Counted from the first letter of the stretch, positions 7,486 to 16,613 are shown. The stretch is 64,000 bases of DNA from Roseivivax isoporae LMG 25204 (GCF_000521865.1 NZ_JAME01000013.1:1-64000); one strand, 5' to 3'. Program-made: numbers and translations. The notes: generated from the letters alone by a model not told the origin.

Positions 7486-9630
7486 TCACCAGGTGCGCCG
7501 CAGCGCCACGCTCACCGTGCGGCCGGTGTTGTAGTAGTCGGCGGTTCCGCGGCCCACGACGTATTGCCGGTCGAGCAGGTTGCTCACGTTGACCTGCAGC
7601 TGCGTGTCCTCGGCGATTTCGTAGGTCATCGCGGCGTCGAGATAGGTCTGCTCGGGGCTGCGACCGGTGTCGTTGTAGGCCCCGTATTCATAGGATCCCA
7701 CATAGCGGGCGCCCAGGGCGAGATCGAGGTCGCCGCGCGCGCCGGCGCCCGGAACGCCGTAGGTGAGCCACAACGAGGCCAGGTGGTTCGGCACCGTCGC
7801 GAACTCGTTGCCGTCGACCGTCATGCCGCGGACGCTGCCGCGCACGAACTCCGAATCCTGGTAGGCATAGGACCCGATGAGCGTGAGGTTCTCGGTGAGC
7901 TCCGCCTTGGCCTCGAACTCGAGCCCGCGCACGCGCGACTCGCCGATGGTCTGCCGCTCGATCACGCCGCTCGGCAGGACCACCGGCACCACGATGTTCT
8001 TCTTGGTCAGGTCGTAGATCGATGCGGTGAAGAGCGCGTTGCGGCCCGCGGGCTGATATTTCAGGCCGACCTCGTACTGCTCGCCGCGCTCGGGTTCGGT
8101 GCCGATCGAGGGCGGCGCCACCGATTGCACGAAGCTCGCATAGGCCGAGGCCTCGTCGGTGATCTTGTAGGTCAGCGCGGCGCGGTAGGACGTCTCGGCA
8201 AAGTCGCCGTCGCTGGTGACCGCGGTGCCGGTGGACCGGTCCACGTTCTCGATCTCGAGCCAGTCGCGGCGGATGCCCGCGGTCGCCACGATCCGGTCCG
8301 AGAACGACAGGTTCTGCTGCGCGAAGAGCGACCGCGTCGTGTAGTCGGTCTCCTGCACGCTGTAGGGCGCGTAGCCGGTGGGCGGTCCGCTATAGGTCGG
8401 ATCCTCCACGTCGATCGGCGTGTAGGCGCCGTAGAAGCTGGAACTGGTGGTCGAGGCGGTGCGGAACTCGATCCCGGCCAGCGTGCTGCTGTCGATCTCG
8501 CCGAAGCTCGTGTCGTATTGCAGGATGGCGTTGCCGATCCATTCCTCGGCCGTGCTGTCGCCGCCGAAATAGAAGCGGTCGACCAGAGATCCGGTGCGCG
8601 CCGCGTTGTCGGACAGGTAGACGTAGCCGAAATCGTCGGTGAGGTCGCTGTAGCGCAGGTTCGCGCGCAGCTTCAGGCCGTTCTCGAACTCGTGGCGGAA
8701 CTCGGTCGAGAGGGTGAGCCGTTCCACGTCCTGATAGTTGAAGCTCGGCTCGCCGAAGAACTCGTCACGGTCGTAGGTCCGGTCCAGCGGATAGCCCCCG
8801 CTGTTGGGCGTGCCGTCGCGCTTGAGGTAGTCGGCGCTGAAGGTCAGCTCGGTATAGGCAGTGGGAGCCCAGGTGACCGCGCCGAGGAAGAACTGCGAAT
8901 CGTCGCGGGAATGCGGATACTCCAGCTCTCCGTCCTGCACCTTGCCCACCACGCGGTAAGCGAGCGTCTCGCTCTCGTTCAGGATGTCGCCGAAATCGAA
9001 GCCGATCTCGGCCTGCTCGTTCGTGCCATAGCTGCCGTAGAGCTCGCCGAACCTCTCGAAGCGCGGGGACTTGCTGACGAAGTTCACGGTCCCGCCCGGA
9101 TCGGACGTGCCGAACAGCGTCGAGTTGCCGCCCTTGATGACCTCGAGCCGCTCGTAGGCGTAGGGCTCCTCCCGCACGCCGCGCATGGTGCCGAGCGTCA
9201 GCCCGTCGCGGTAGGTCGACGCCTGGAAGCCGCGCACGAGGTAGTAGTCGTTCCGGTCGTCTGTGCCGTAATAGTCGGTGATGATGCCCGACGTGTATTC
9301 GAGCACGTCCTCGACCTTGTCCGCGTTGCGCTGCTCGATCTCCTTCTGCGTCACCACCGACACCGAGGCGGGCGTGTCGAGGATGCTGGTCGCGACCTTT
9401 CCGCCAGTCCAGAGTTCGCTCGCGACCACCGAGTTCGCGTCGTCGTCCGCCTCGGCGCCCGCGTCGATGATGATCGGCGACAGCCGGTAGGCGCCGGTCT
9501 CGTCCAGCGTGCCCTCCTGCGCGACGACGGCCGCGGGCAGGAAGACGAGCGCGCTGCAGCCGAGGAGCCGGGTGCGGAGACCGCGCGGCACTGAGGGCCG
9601 ATCGTGGTGCGACATGGCGTGATATTTCAT
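7486..9630 (-). CDS. TonB-dependent siderophore receptor
   Basis: 714-residue outer-membrane protein with a signal peptide of about 37 residues (hydrophobic stretch LLGCSALVFLPAAVVA). A plug domain spans about 70-190, with SVVTQKEIEQRNADKVEDVL, YLVRGF, YERLEVIKGGNSTLFG and DPGGTVNFVSKSP. A 22-strand-type barrel follows and ends in VALRRTW, with the aromatic terminal residue used by the Bam machinery. The plug signature fits the FhuA-like siderophore group. Start at 9630 follows GGGGAACGAAGG; a second Met five codons later is possible. It lies divergent from the periplasmic binding protein and ABC genes, so receptor and inner-membrane importer share a control region. No siderophore biosynthesis genes are present, so it probably takes up a foreign siderophore. 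Confidence 0.93.
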   Translation of the reverse strand: MKYHAMSHHDRPSVPRGLRTRLLGCSALVFLPAAVVAQEGTLDETGAYRLSPIIIDAGAEADDDANSVVASELWTGGKVATSILDTPASVSVVTQKEIEQRNADKVEDVLEYTSGIITDYYGTDDRNDYYLVRGFQASTYRDGLTLGTMRGVREEPYAYERLEVIKGGNSTLFGTSDPGGTVNFVSKSPRFERFGELYGSYGTNEQAEIGFDFGDILNESETLAYRVVGKVQDGELEYPHSRDDSQFFLGAVTWAPTAYTELTFSADYLKRDGTPNSGGYPLDRTYDRDEFFGEPSFNYQDVERLTLSTEFRHEFENGLKLRANLRYSDLTDDFGYVYLSDNAARTGSLVDRFYFGGDSTAEEWIGNAILQYDTSFGEIDSSTLAGIEFRTASTTSSSFYGAYTPIDVEDPTYSGPPTGYAPYSVQETDYTTRSLFAQQNLSFSDRIVATAGIRRDWLEIENVDRSTGTAVTSDGDFAETSYRAALTYKITDEASAYASFVQSVAPPSIGTEPERGEQYEVGLKYQPAGRNALFTASIYDLTKKNIVVPVVLPSGVIERQTIGESRVRGLEFEAKAELTENLTLIGSYAYQDSEFVRGSVRGMTVDGNEFATVPNHLASLWLTYGVPGAGARGDLDLALGARYVGSYEYGAYNDTGRSPEQTYLDAAMTYEIAEDTQLQVNVSNLLDRQYVVGRGTADYYNTGRTVSVALRRTW

Positions 9631-9788
9631 CCTTCGTTCCCCAGGGTCTCTTCTTGCTTCTTGTGCTGGCTGGTGCCGGCACGGTCCGTGCGGTCGGGCA
9701 CGCGGACCGTGCGCGGCGCGTCCCTGCCGGGCCGCCGCTGCCCGCGCTCTGGCACAGGTCGGGCGCGGCCGTATTGAAGGATCCGCCG

Positions 9789-9823
9789 GTTTTTGTCGGA
9801 TTCTCTGGAAACCTGACAAAAAC
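9789..9823. promoter_or_regulatory. Inverted repeat in the siderophore-locus control region
   Basis: Nine-base arms GTTTTTGTC (9789-9797) and GACAAAAAC (9815-9823), 17 bases apart, in the A/T-richer part of the 290-base gap between the divergent receptor and binding-protein genes. It is a plausible operator for the adjacent AraC protein or an iron regulator. I could not match it to a Fur, RirA or Irr consensus. The rest of the gap shows nothing recognisable. Confidence 0.4.
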
Positions 9824-9920
9824 ACATGGAAATGCGGCGCCGTTGTCTTGACCGGCGCCGGGAGAGGTGGAAAGCCAAGCCGCACCACGTCTTCGGAGCC
9901 GGATATCAGGAGCCGCCACC

Positions 9921-10904
9921 ATGTCGCGCGTCGCATTCCTCGGGGCCGTCGCGGCCCTTCTCGCCCTGGTTTCGCCGACCCGCCCGGCGGCCGAAGGTTT
10001 TCCGGTCACTGTCGAGCATTCCTTCGGGACGACCACGATCGAGCGGCAGCCCGACCGCGTCGCGACGGTGGCCTGGGCGAACCACGAGGTGCCGCTCGCG
10101 CTCGGCATCGTCCCGGTCGGCTTCGCGCGGGCCAATTTCGGCGACGATGACGGCGACGGAGTACTGCCGTGGGTGGCGGAGCGGCTCGCGGAGCTCGGCG
10201 CGCCCGCGCCGCAGCTCTTCGACGAGGGGGACGGGATCGATTTCGAGGCGGTCGCCGCCAGCCGCCCGGACGTCATTCTCGCGGCCTATTCCGGTCTCAG
10301 CCGGCAGGACTACGACATCCTGAGCCGGATCGCGCCGGTCATTCCGCACGCGGACGGCGCCTGGGCGACCGGCTGGCGCGAGATGATCCGGCTCAACGCC
10401 GCGGGGCTCGGCCGGGCCGAGGACGGCGCAGCGCTGATCGACCGGATCGAGGCGCGCATCGCCGAGGTCACCGCCGCGCACCCGGCGCTCGCGGACAAGA
10501 CGGCCATGTTCGTGACCCACCTCGACGCGCGCGACCTGAGCGTGATCCGCTTCTACTCCGCCAACGACACCCGCACCCGGTTTCTCGCGGATCTCGGGCT
10601 CGACCTGCCCCGGAGCGTCCGGGACGCCAGCGAACCGGGACGGTTCTCGGGCGAGATCAGCGCCGAGCGGATCGACGATTTCGCGGATGTCGACATCCTC
10701 GTGACCTACGGCGGCCCCGACCTTCTCGCGCGGATCCGGGAGAATCCGCTGACGTCGCGGATGCAGGCGGTCGCGGGTGGCGGCGTCGTGCTGCTCGGCA
10801 ACGATCCCGCGGGCACCGCCGCGACACCCACGCCGCTGTCGATCGAATGGGTGCTCGAGGAATACGTGGCCCGGCTGGCGGACGCGGCGCGCACGGCGGA
10901 ATGA
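9921..10904 (+). CDS. Siderophore ABC transporter periplasmic binding protein
   Basis: 327 residues with an N-terminal signal segment (about 1-24, LGAVAALLALVSP). It has the helical-backbone fold of FhuD/FepB-type receptors: HSFGTTTIERQPDRVATVAWANHEVPLALG at the start of lobe 1, VAASRPDVILAAYSGLSRQDYDILSRIAPVI, and lobe 2 ending near SIEWVLEEYVARL. AGGAG precedes the ATG at 9921. The stop overlaps the first permease in an ATGA junction, unlike the other binding-protein genes in this window, which are separated from their permeases by a hairpin. It delivers ferric siderophore from the TonB receptor to the permease pair. Confidence 0.92.
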   Translation: MSRVAFLGAVAALLALVSPTRPAAEGFPVTVEHSFGTTTIERQPDRVATVAWANHEVPLALGIVPVGFARANFGDDDGDGVLPWVAERLAELGAPAPQLFDEGDGIDFEAVAASRPDVILAAYSGLSRQDYDILSRIAPVIPHADGAWATGWREMIRLNAAGLGRAEDGAALIDRIEARIAEVTAAHPALADKTAMFVTHLDARDLSVIRFYSANDTRTRFLADLGLDLPRSVRDASEPGRFSGEISAERIDDFADVDILVTYGGPDLLARIRENPLTSRMQAVAGGGVVLLGNDPAGTAATPTPLSIEWVLEEYVARLADAARTAE

Positions 10905-11941
10905 GCGGGGCACTCGCACCCGGATCCCCGCAGGCGGGGCTTCGCGGCGTGCGGCACGCCCGCATGGCCTGGCTCTTCGTGGTGATCTGCGCGCTCGCGG
11001 CGGCATGTCTCCTGTCGGTCGGCATCGGCACGCGCTCCGTCGGATGGGCCGAGATCGCGGGCGGTCTGCGGGGTCATACCGACACGCTCGGGCACTCCGT
11101 GGTGGCGGTCCGCGTGCCGCGAACGGTCATGGCCGTGCTGGCGGGCGCCGCTCTGGGCCTGGCCGGCGCGGTGATGCAGGGCGTCACGCGCAACCCGCTC
11201 GCCGATCCGGGCATCCTCGGCGTGAACGCCGGCGCGGCGATGGCCGTGGTGCTCGGCATGGCGTGGTTCGGCATGGCGCGGCTCGAGGCGTTCCTCTGGA
11301 CCGCGATCCTCGGCGCCGGTCTCGCCGCGTGTTTCGTCTACGCCGTGGGATCGCTGGGCCGCGGCGGCGCGACCCCGCTGAAGCTCGCGCTCGCCGGTGC
11401 CGCGACGAGCATCGCCGCCTCGTCCCTGACCGTCGCGGTCATGCTGCCGCGCAACGACATCGCGGGCGGCGTGCGGTCGTGGCAGGTGGGCGGTGTCGGC
11501 GGCGCGACCTACGACGCGATCCTGCCCTGCCTTCCGTTCCTTGCGGCCGGCCTGATGCTCTGCCTCGCCTCGGCCCGCAGCCTGAACCTGCTCGCCCTCG
11601 GCGACGAGGCCGCGGCGGGCCTCGGCGCGCGCGTGGACCGGGCACGGGCCGGCGCGGCGCTCGGCGCGGTGCTGCTCTGCGGCGCCACGACGGCCATCTG
11701 TGGGCCGATCGGCTTTGTCGGGCTGGTAGTGCCGCATCTGTGCCGGCTTCTCGTCGGCGTCGATCATCGCTGGCTCCTGCCGTTCTCGGCGCTGACGGGG
11801 GCGATCCTTCTCCTCTGCGCCGACGTCCTCGGTCGCGTCGTGGCCCGCCCGTCCGAGATGGACGTGGGCATCGTCACGGCCTTTGTCGGCGCCCCGGTGT
11901 TCATCTGGATCGTGCGGCAGCGGCGGGTGCGGGACCTGTGA
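10901..11941 (+). CDS. FecCD-family siderophore permease 1
   Basis: 346 residues, about ten membrane helices, with the family landmarks RVPRTVMAVLAGAALGLAGAVMQG, TRNPLADPGILGVNAGAA and GPIGFVGLVVPHLCRLLVGVDHRWLLP. Forms the inner-membrane channel with the next gene. Overlaps the upstream binding-protein gene (ATGA), and its own stop overlaps the GTG start of permease 2. Confidence 0.93.
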   Translation: MSGALAPGSPQAGLRGVRHARMAWLFVVICALAAACLLSVGIGTRSVGWAEIAGGLRGHTDTLGHSVVAVRVPRTVMAVLAGAALGLAGAVMQGVTRNPLADPGILGVNAGAAMAVVLGMAWFGMARLEAFLWTAILGAGLAACFVYAVGSLGRGGATPLKLALAGAATSIAASSLTVAVMLPRNDIAGGVRSWQVGGVGGATYDAILPCLPFLAAGLMLCLASARSLNLLALGDEAAAGLGARVDRARAGAALGAVLLCGATTAICGPIGFVGLVVPHLCRLLVGVDHRWLLPFSALTGAILLLCADVLGRVVARPSEMDVGIVTAFVGAPVFIWIVRQRRVRDL

Positions 11942-12984
11942 GCCTCACCGCCCCTGCCCCGCTCGCGGCTCGCGTCGCGTCCCTCCGCCGCGCCCGGTCC
12001 CGCGGGCGATGCCGGATCGCGGCGCTGATCGGCGGGCTCCTCGCGGTCGGCATCACCCTCACCCTGAGCGTCGGGCACTCGGTCACGCCGCCCCTCGACG
12101 TGGTCCGCGCGCTGACCGGCGGCGACGTGCCGGGCGCGGGCTTTTCCGTCCGCGAGCTGCGGCTGCCGCGGGCCGTGCTCGCGACGCTTGCGGGGATGAG
12201 CTTCGGCCTTGGCGGGGTGGTGTTCCAGACCCTGCTGCGCAATCCGCTTGCCAGCCCCGACATCATCGGGATCAGCTCGGGGGCGAGCGCCGCCGCGGTG
12301 GTCGCCATCGTGCTTCTGGGATGGACCGGGGCGGCGGTCTCGGTCGCCGCAGTGCTCGCCGGGCTCGCGGTCGCGCTCCTGATCTACCTCCTCGCCTGGC
12401 GCGACCGGGTCTCGGGTGCGCGGCTGATCCTGATCGGCATCGGCATCTCCGCGATGCTCGAGAGCATCATCGCCTGGGTCCTGTCGCGCGCGCCCGCCTG
12501 GACCCTGCAGGAGGCGCTGCGCTGGCTGACCGGCAGCGTGAACGGCGCGACGGTCGACCAGGCACTGCCCGTCCTGCTGTCGCTCGGGCTCTTCGGCGGC
12601 CTGCTTCTGGGCCTGCGCCGCGAGATCGGGGCGATGCGCCTCAGCGACGACACAGCCGCGGCGCTCGGCGTCCCTCTCCTGCGGGACAAGGCGCTGGTGA
12701 TCCTCGCCGCGGTCGGGCTGATCGCGGTCGCAACCGCCGTCACCGGGCCCATCGCCTTCGTCGCCTTCCTGTCCGGGCCCGTCGCCGCCCGCGTGACCGG
12801 CCCCGGCCGCGCGCCGCTCGGCACGGCCGCGCTGATCGGCGCGCTCCTGGTGCTGATCGGCGATTTCGTCGGTCAGCACCTGCTGCCGGCGCGCTATCCC
12901 GTGGGCGTCGTGACCGGCGCCATCGGCGCGCCCTATCTCCTCTACCTGATCGTCCGCGCCAACCGGCAGGGAGGCCACGCATGA
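11938..12984 (+). CDS. FecCD-family siderophore permease 2
   Basis: 348 residues starting at GTG 11938, which overlaps the previous stop (GTGA). Landmarks: RELRLPRAVLATLAGMSFGLGGVVFQ, LRNPLASPDIIGISSGA and TGPIAFVAFLSGPVAARV, with about ten membrane helices. Second half of the heterodimeric channel. The stop overlaps the ATPase start in an ATGA junction. Confidence 0.93.
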   Translation: MSLTAPAPLAARVASLRRARSRGRCRIAALIGGLLAVGITLTLSVGHSVTPPLDVVRALTGGDVPGAGFSVRELRLPRAVLATLAGMSFGLGGVVFQTLLRNPLASPDIIGISSGASAAAVVAIVLLGWTGAAVSVAAVLAGLAVALLIYLLAWRDRVSGARLILIGIGISAMLESIIAWVLSRAPAWTLQEALRWLTGSVNGATVDQALPVLLSLGLFGGLLLGLRREIGAMRLSDDTAAALGVPLLRDKALVILAAVGLIAVATAVTGPIAFVAFLSGPVAARVTGPGRAPLGTAALIGALLVLIGDFVGQHLLPARYPVGVVTGAIGAPYLLYLIVRANRQGGHA

Positions 12985-13829
12985 CCGCTCCGACGCTGCA
13001 GGCGCTCGGCCTGCGCGCCGGCTACGGCGCGACCCCCATCCTGAAGGACCTGACCCTCGCGCTGCCGCCGGGCGGCATCAGCGCGATCGTCGGGGCCAAT
13101 GCGTGCGGCAAGTCCACGCTCCTGCGCTGCCTGTCGCGGCTCCTGCGCCCCGAGCGCGGGCAGGTCGTGCTCGACGGCCGGTCGGTCCGGGACATGCCCA
13201 CCCGGGACCTCGCGCGGAGGCTCGGGCTGTTGCCGCAGGCGCCGATCGCGCCCGACGGCATCACCGTCGCCGACCTCGTGAGCCACGGGAGGCATCCGCA
13301 CCAGGGCCTCCTGTCGCGCTGGACCCGCGCCGACGACGCGGCCGTGGCCGATGCGCTCGCGGCGACGCGCACCGCCGAGCTCGCCGAGCGTGCCGTGGAC
13401 GAGCTGTCGGGCGGCCAGCGGCAGCGCGTCTGGATCGCCATGGCGCTGGCGCAGGAGACCGACATCCTGCTCCTCGACGAGCCCACGACCTTTCTCGACA
13501 TCGCCCACCAGGTGGAGGTGCTGGACCTGCTCGTGGACCTGAACCGCGGCCGCGGAACCACGGTCGTCATGGTCCTGCACGACCTCAACCTGGCCGCGCG
13601 CTACGCCGATCACCTGATCGCCCTGCGCGACGGGCAGATCCGGGCCGCGGGCACCCCCGCGGAGGTGCTGACCGAGGAGATCGTGCAGCAGGTGTTCGGC
13701 CTGTCCTGCGTCGTGATCGAGGACCCGACGTCGGGGCGGCCGATGATGCTGCCCCGCGGGCGCCACCGGATGACCCAGGCACATCGCGCGCCGGGCCGCG
13801 ATCCCGAGCCGGACGGCACGCCGCCCTAG
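12981..13829 (+). CDS. Siderophore ABC transporter ATPase (FepC type)
   Basis: 282 residues with Walker A GANACGKS at 38-45, signature LSGGQ at 142-146, Walker B LLLDEP ending at 168, then TTFLDIAHQVEVLDLL and the switch His in VLHDLNLAARYADH, all typical of FepC/FecE. Last gene of the four-gene siderophore importer operon. The C-terminal 25 residues (RMTQAHRAPGRDPEP) are a variable tail. Confidence 0.94.
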   Translation: MTAPTLQALGLRAGYGATPILKDLTLALPPGGISAIVGANACGKSTLLRCLSRLLRPERGQVVLDGRSVRDMPTRDLARRLGLLPQAPIAPDGITVADLVSHGRHPHQGLLSRWTRADDAAVADALAATRTAELAERAVDELSGGQRQRVWIAMALAQETDILLLDEPTTFLDIAHQVEVLDLLVDLNRGRGTTVVMVLHDLNLAARYADHLIALRDGQIRAAGTPAEVLTEEIVQQVFGLSCVVIEDPTSGRPMMLPRGRHRMTQAHRAPGRDPEPDGTPP

Positions 13830-13923
13830 CGTTCGCGCCTCGGCCGCCGCACCGCCTGCCCGAGACCCGGCGCCTGCCATCGAAGGAGCCCGGCTGCACG
13901 CGGAAATTCGGACTAGCCAAACC

Positions 13924-13963
13924 TGTATGCTCCTGTCTAGTCTGAACCAGACAGGAGCATACA
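13924..13963. promoter_or_regulatory. Perfect 15-bp inverted repeat over the GntR start
   Basis: Arms TGTATGCTCCTGTCT (13924-13938) and AGACAGGAGCATACA (13949-13963), separated by 10 bases. The right arm contains the ribosome-binding site AGGAG (13953-13957), and its last base is the A of the ATG. It may be a GntR/HutC-type autoregulatory operator, an RNA hairpin hiding the ribosome-binding site, or both. A further GACTAG at 13911-13916 mirrors CTAGTC at 13937-13942. Confidence 0.7.
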
Positions 13964-14670
13964 TGACCAAACCCGCCGCCCAGTCGAAGTCGGAACGCAT
14001 CGCCAGCCTGCTCGAGGCCGAGATCCGGTCCGGGCAGCTGCAGGACGGCTCCGCGCTGTCGAGCGAGAACTGTCTTGTCAGCCGTTTCGCCGTCTCGCGC
14101 ACCACCGTGCGCAAGAGCCTGGGCATCCTGGCCGAAAAGGGCCTGATCCGGACCAAGATGGGCATCGGATCCTTCGTGACCTATGCGGGGAACGTGATCG
14201 ACAGCGGGCCGGGCTGGTCGCTGGCGCTGTCGTCGGCGGGCATCCGCATGGAGACCCGGATCCTCCGCATCGCGCGTCTCGGGATGGATCTCGAGGTTCC
14301 CGTGCCGCTCGCGGGCGAGATGCTCGCCGTCGACCGCCTGCGCTTTCGCACGGAAACCGGCAGAGGCATGTCGCTCGAGCGCGCGCGCGTGCCGTGGCGC
14401 GCGGAGTTCGCGGCCCTGCTCGAGGACGGCCTCGACGGCGGATCCCTGAACCGCACGCTCGCGGCGCGCGGCCTCGTGCCCGCCTCGGGCGAGGAATGGG
14501 CGAACGTGCTGCCGTCTCTCGGCGCCGAGGACGCCGCGCTTCTGGGACTTCCCGAAGCCACGCCGATGCTCCGCCTGCGCCGTCTGACCCGCGATACCGC
14601 GGGCCAGCCCGTCGAATTCGTCGAAAGCCTCCTCGACCCGGAGCTGTTCGGCCTTCACATGCGGTTCTGA
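13963..14670 (+). CDS. GntR-family regulator with UTRA domain (HutC/YegW type)
   Basis: 235 residues: winged helix-turn-helix (about 5-75, with SENCLVSRFAVSRTTVRKSLGILAEKGLIRTKMGIGSFV) followed by a UTRA ligand-binding domain (about 90-233, with MLAVDRLRFRTETGRGMSLERARVPW and PMLRLRRLTRDTAGQPVEFVESLLDPE). First gene of an operon containing an ADP-ribosylglycohydrolase-fold enzyme, a PfkB kinase and a polyamine-type importer. The same regulator, hydrolase and kinase families make up E. coli yegW, yegU and yegV. It is probably a repressor released by a substrate or intermediate of this pathway, acting at the inverted repeat over its own start. Confidence 0.9.
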   Translation: MTKPAAQSKSERIASLLEAEIRSGQLQDGSALSSENCLVSRFAVSRTTVRKSLGILAEKGLIRTKMGIGSFVTYAGNVIDSGPGWSLALSSAGIRMETRILRIARLGMDLEVPVPLAGEMLAVDRLRFRTETGRGMSLERARVPWRAEFAALLEDGLDGGSLNRTLAARGLVPASGEEWANVLPSLGAEDAALLGLPEATPMLRLRRLTRDTAGQPVEFVESLLDPELFGLHMRF

Positions 14671-14681
14671 AAGGAAAGTCC

Positions 14682-15662
14682 ATGAACGCCACGGCGCTGG
14701 CCCGTGCACGGAACTGCCTCCTCGGACTGGCCGCGGGCGACGCGCTGGGAATGCCTGCGCAGACGCTGTCGCGCGGCGCCATCGCGCGGCATTACGGACG
14801 GATCACCGGCTTCGTCGCGCCGTTCGACGGGCACCCCGTCTCGCACGGTCTGTCGGCGGGACAGGTCACCGACGACACCGAGCAGACGCTGCTGCTGTCG
14901 CGGCGCCTCCTGCGCGATCCCGACGGGTTCGACGCGCAGGGCTGGGCGCAGGACCTGCTCGACTGGGAGGCCGGCATCCGGGCCAAGGGCCTCGCGGATC
15001 TCCTCGGCCCCTCCTCGAAGGCGGCCATCGCCGCGCTTCTCGACGGCGTGCCGCCGGAGGAGACCGGCGTCAACGGCACGACGAACGGCGCCGCCATGCG
15101 CATCGCTCCGGTGGGCCTGTCGGTGGCGCCCGAGGTCGAACCGCTGGTGGCCCGCGTGGTCGAGACGTGCCGCGTGACCCACAATACCGGAGAGGCCATC
15201 GCGGCGGCCTCGGCCGTCGCCATGACGGTCAGCTGCGGCGTCGCGGGCTCGGGCTTCGACGCGGCGCTGCCCCGCGCGCTGGATGCCGCCCGCCACGGGC
15301 AGCGCGTCGGCCGCCCCCGGGGCGATCCGGACATGGCGGGACGGATCCTCCGGGCCGTCGAGCTTGCGCGGGACGGCGAGCAGGCCCTCGTCTCGGGGAT
15401 CGGCACCTCGGTCGCCAGCCGAGAAAGTGTCGCCTGCGCCTTCGGTCTGCTCAGCATGGGCCTGCCGCTGTGGGAAACGCTCTGCGTCGCGGCCAATATC
15501 GGTGACGACACCGACACAATCGGCGCGATCACCGGGGCGATGGGCGGCGCGCTCGGCATGACCCTGCCCGGCGACGCCGTCGCCGCGCTGCGCGCGGCCA
15601 ACGCGCTCGACCTCGACGGACATGCCGCCGACCTGCTGGCGCTGCGCAAGGTCGCCGCCTGA
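14682..15662 (+). CDS. ADP-ribosylglycohydrolase-fold hydrolase (YegU-like)
   Basis: 326 residues, all-helical DraG/ARH fold. Dinuclear magnesium ligands are visible as TDDTE at 63-67 and GDDTDTIG at 274-281, with GLAAGDALGMPAQ at the N terminus and NGAAMR near 135-140. Cytoplasmic; expected to hydrolyse an N- or O-ribosyl bond of a small molecule. I do not call it DraG because there are no nitrogenase or DraT genes here, and the operon partners (sugar kinase, importer) fit catabolism. AAGGAAAG precedes the ATG at 14682, 11 bases after the regulator stop. The stop overlaps the kinase start in TGATG. Confidence 0.9.
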   Translation: MNATALARARNCLLGLAAGDALGMPAQTLSRGAIARHYGRITGFVAPFDGHPVSHGLSAGQVTDDTEQTLLLSRRLLRDPDGFDAQGWAQDLLDWEAGIRAKGLADLLGPSSKAAIAALLDGVPPEETGVNGTTNGAAMRIAPVGLSVAPEVEPLVARVVETCRVTHNTGEAIAAASAVAMTVSCGVAGSGFDAALPRALDAARHGQRVGRPRGDPDMAGRILRAVELARDGEQALVSGIGTSVASRESVACAFGLLSMGLPLWETLCVAANIGDDTDTIGAITGAMGGALGMTLPGDAVAALRAANALDLDGHAADLLALRKVAA

Positions 15663-16612
15663 TGGGGGCGCTGATGCAGATGTCGGCCCCGGTGGTCGAT
15701 CTCGTCTACAGCGTGGCGGCGTTGCCCGCGCGCGGCCAGGAGGCCCACGTGACGGACTTCGCCATGCTGACCGGCGGTGGCTACAACGCGATGGCGGCGG
15801 CCCGCGCCGCGGGGCAGCGCGTGGTGCTCGGCGGCTCGCTTGGGACCGGACCCATGGCCGACCGCGTGGCCGCCGACCTTGCGCGGCTCGGGATCGGTCT
15901 TGCCCGGCCGCGCCTTGGGGACCGGGACCAGGGCTGCTGCACGGTGCTGCTGGAACCCGACGGCGAGAGGACCTTCGTCGCCGCGCCCGGTGCCGAGGGC
16001 CATGTCCCGGCCGGGGCGCTCGCAGGGCTTTCCCTCGACGGCATCTCGCATGTGCTCCTGTCCGGCTACTCGCTGCATTACCCGGGGGCGGCCGGCGCCC
16101 TGACGGCATGGGTCGAAGCCCTGCCCGCCGAGATCGCGGTCGTCTTCGATCCCTCCCCGGTCGTGCACCTGCTGCCCGAAGAGCTTCTGGCGCGGGCCGT
16201 GAAACGGGCCGACTGGATCAGCGCCAACGCCGCGGAGGCGGCGGTCCTGAGCGCGATCGACGACCCGGGCCTCGCGGCGGTGGCCCTCTCGAAGGATCGT
16301 GAGGGCGCGCTGGTCCGCCTGGGGGCCGATGGCTGCCTCATGGCCCGGGGCGGGCAGGTCGCACATCTCGTCCCGCACCCCGTCGCTGCCGTCGATACGA
16401 ACGGTGCGGGGGACACCCATATCGGCAGCTTCATCGCCGAGCTCGCCCGACATGGCGACGCGCTCCGGGCCGCCCGCTATGCCAACGTCGCGGCGGCATT
16501 GTCGACCCTGCACAAGGGTCCCGCCACGCCCCCCGACCGCGCCTCGGTCACGGCGATCCTCGACCCCAACCACAAGGCCGGCCAACGGCCAAACCTCAAC
16601 AGGGAGACCTGA
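15662..16612 (+). CDS. PfkB-family sugar kinase (YegV-like)
   Basis: 316 residues, ribokinase fold. N-terminal substrate motif GGGYN at 38-42; PfkB signature 2 DTNGAGDTH starting at 245, with catalytic Asp251 and the anion-hole GAG. Expected to phosphorylate the ribose-like sugar released by the hydrolase encoded immediately upstream (overlapping start and stop). It resembles E. coli YegV in both family and context. Substrate (ribose, nucleoside or another pentoside) is not determinable from sequence. A conventional ribosome-binding site precedes the next gene rather than an overlap. Confidence 0.9.
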   Translation: MGALMQMSAPVVDLVYSVAALPARGQEAHVTDFAMLTGGGYNAMAAARAAGQRVVLGGSLGTGPMADRVAADLARLGIGLARPRLGDRDQGCCTVLLEPDGERTFVAAPGAEGHVPAGALAGLSLDGISHVLLSGYSLHYPGAAGALTAWVEALPAEIAVVFDPSPVVHLLPEELLARAVKRADWISANAAEAAVLSAIDDPGLAAVALSKDREGALVRLGADGCLMARGGQVAHLVPHPVAAVDTNGAGDTHIGSFIAELARHGDALRAARYANVAAALSTLHKGPATPPDRASVTAILDPNHKAGQRPNLNRET

Positions 16613-16613
16613 G

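Noticed and set aside
7564-9594. Long open frame of 676 codons opposite the TonB receptor
   Set aside because: Its translation is low-complexity (rich in Arg, Ala, Gly, Val, His) with no recognisable domain. At this G+C content, long antisense frames are expected opposite real genes.
14682-15662. Calling the ADP-ribosylglycohydrolase-fold gene draG of nitrogenase control
   Set aside because: No draT or nif genes are near, and the neighbours are a sugar kinase and an importer.
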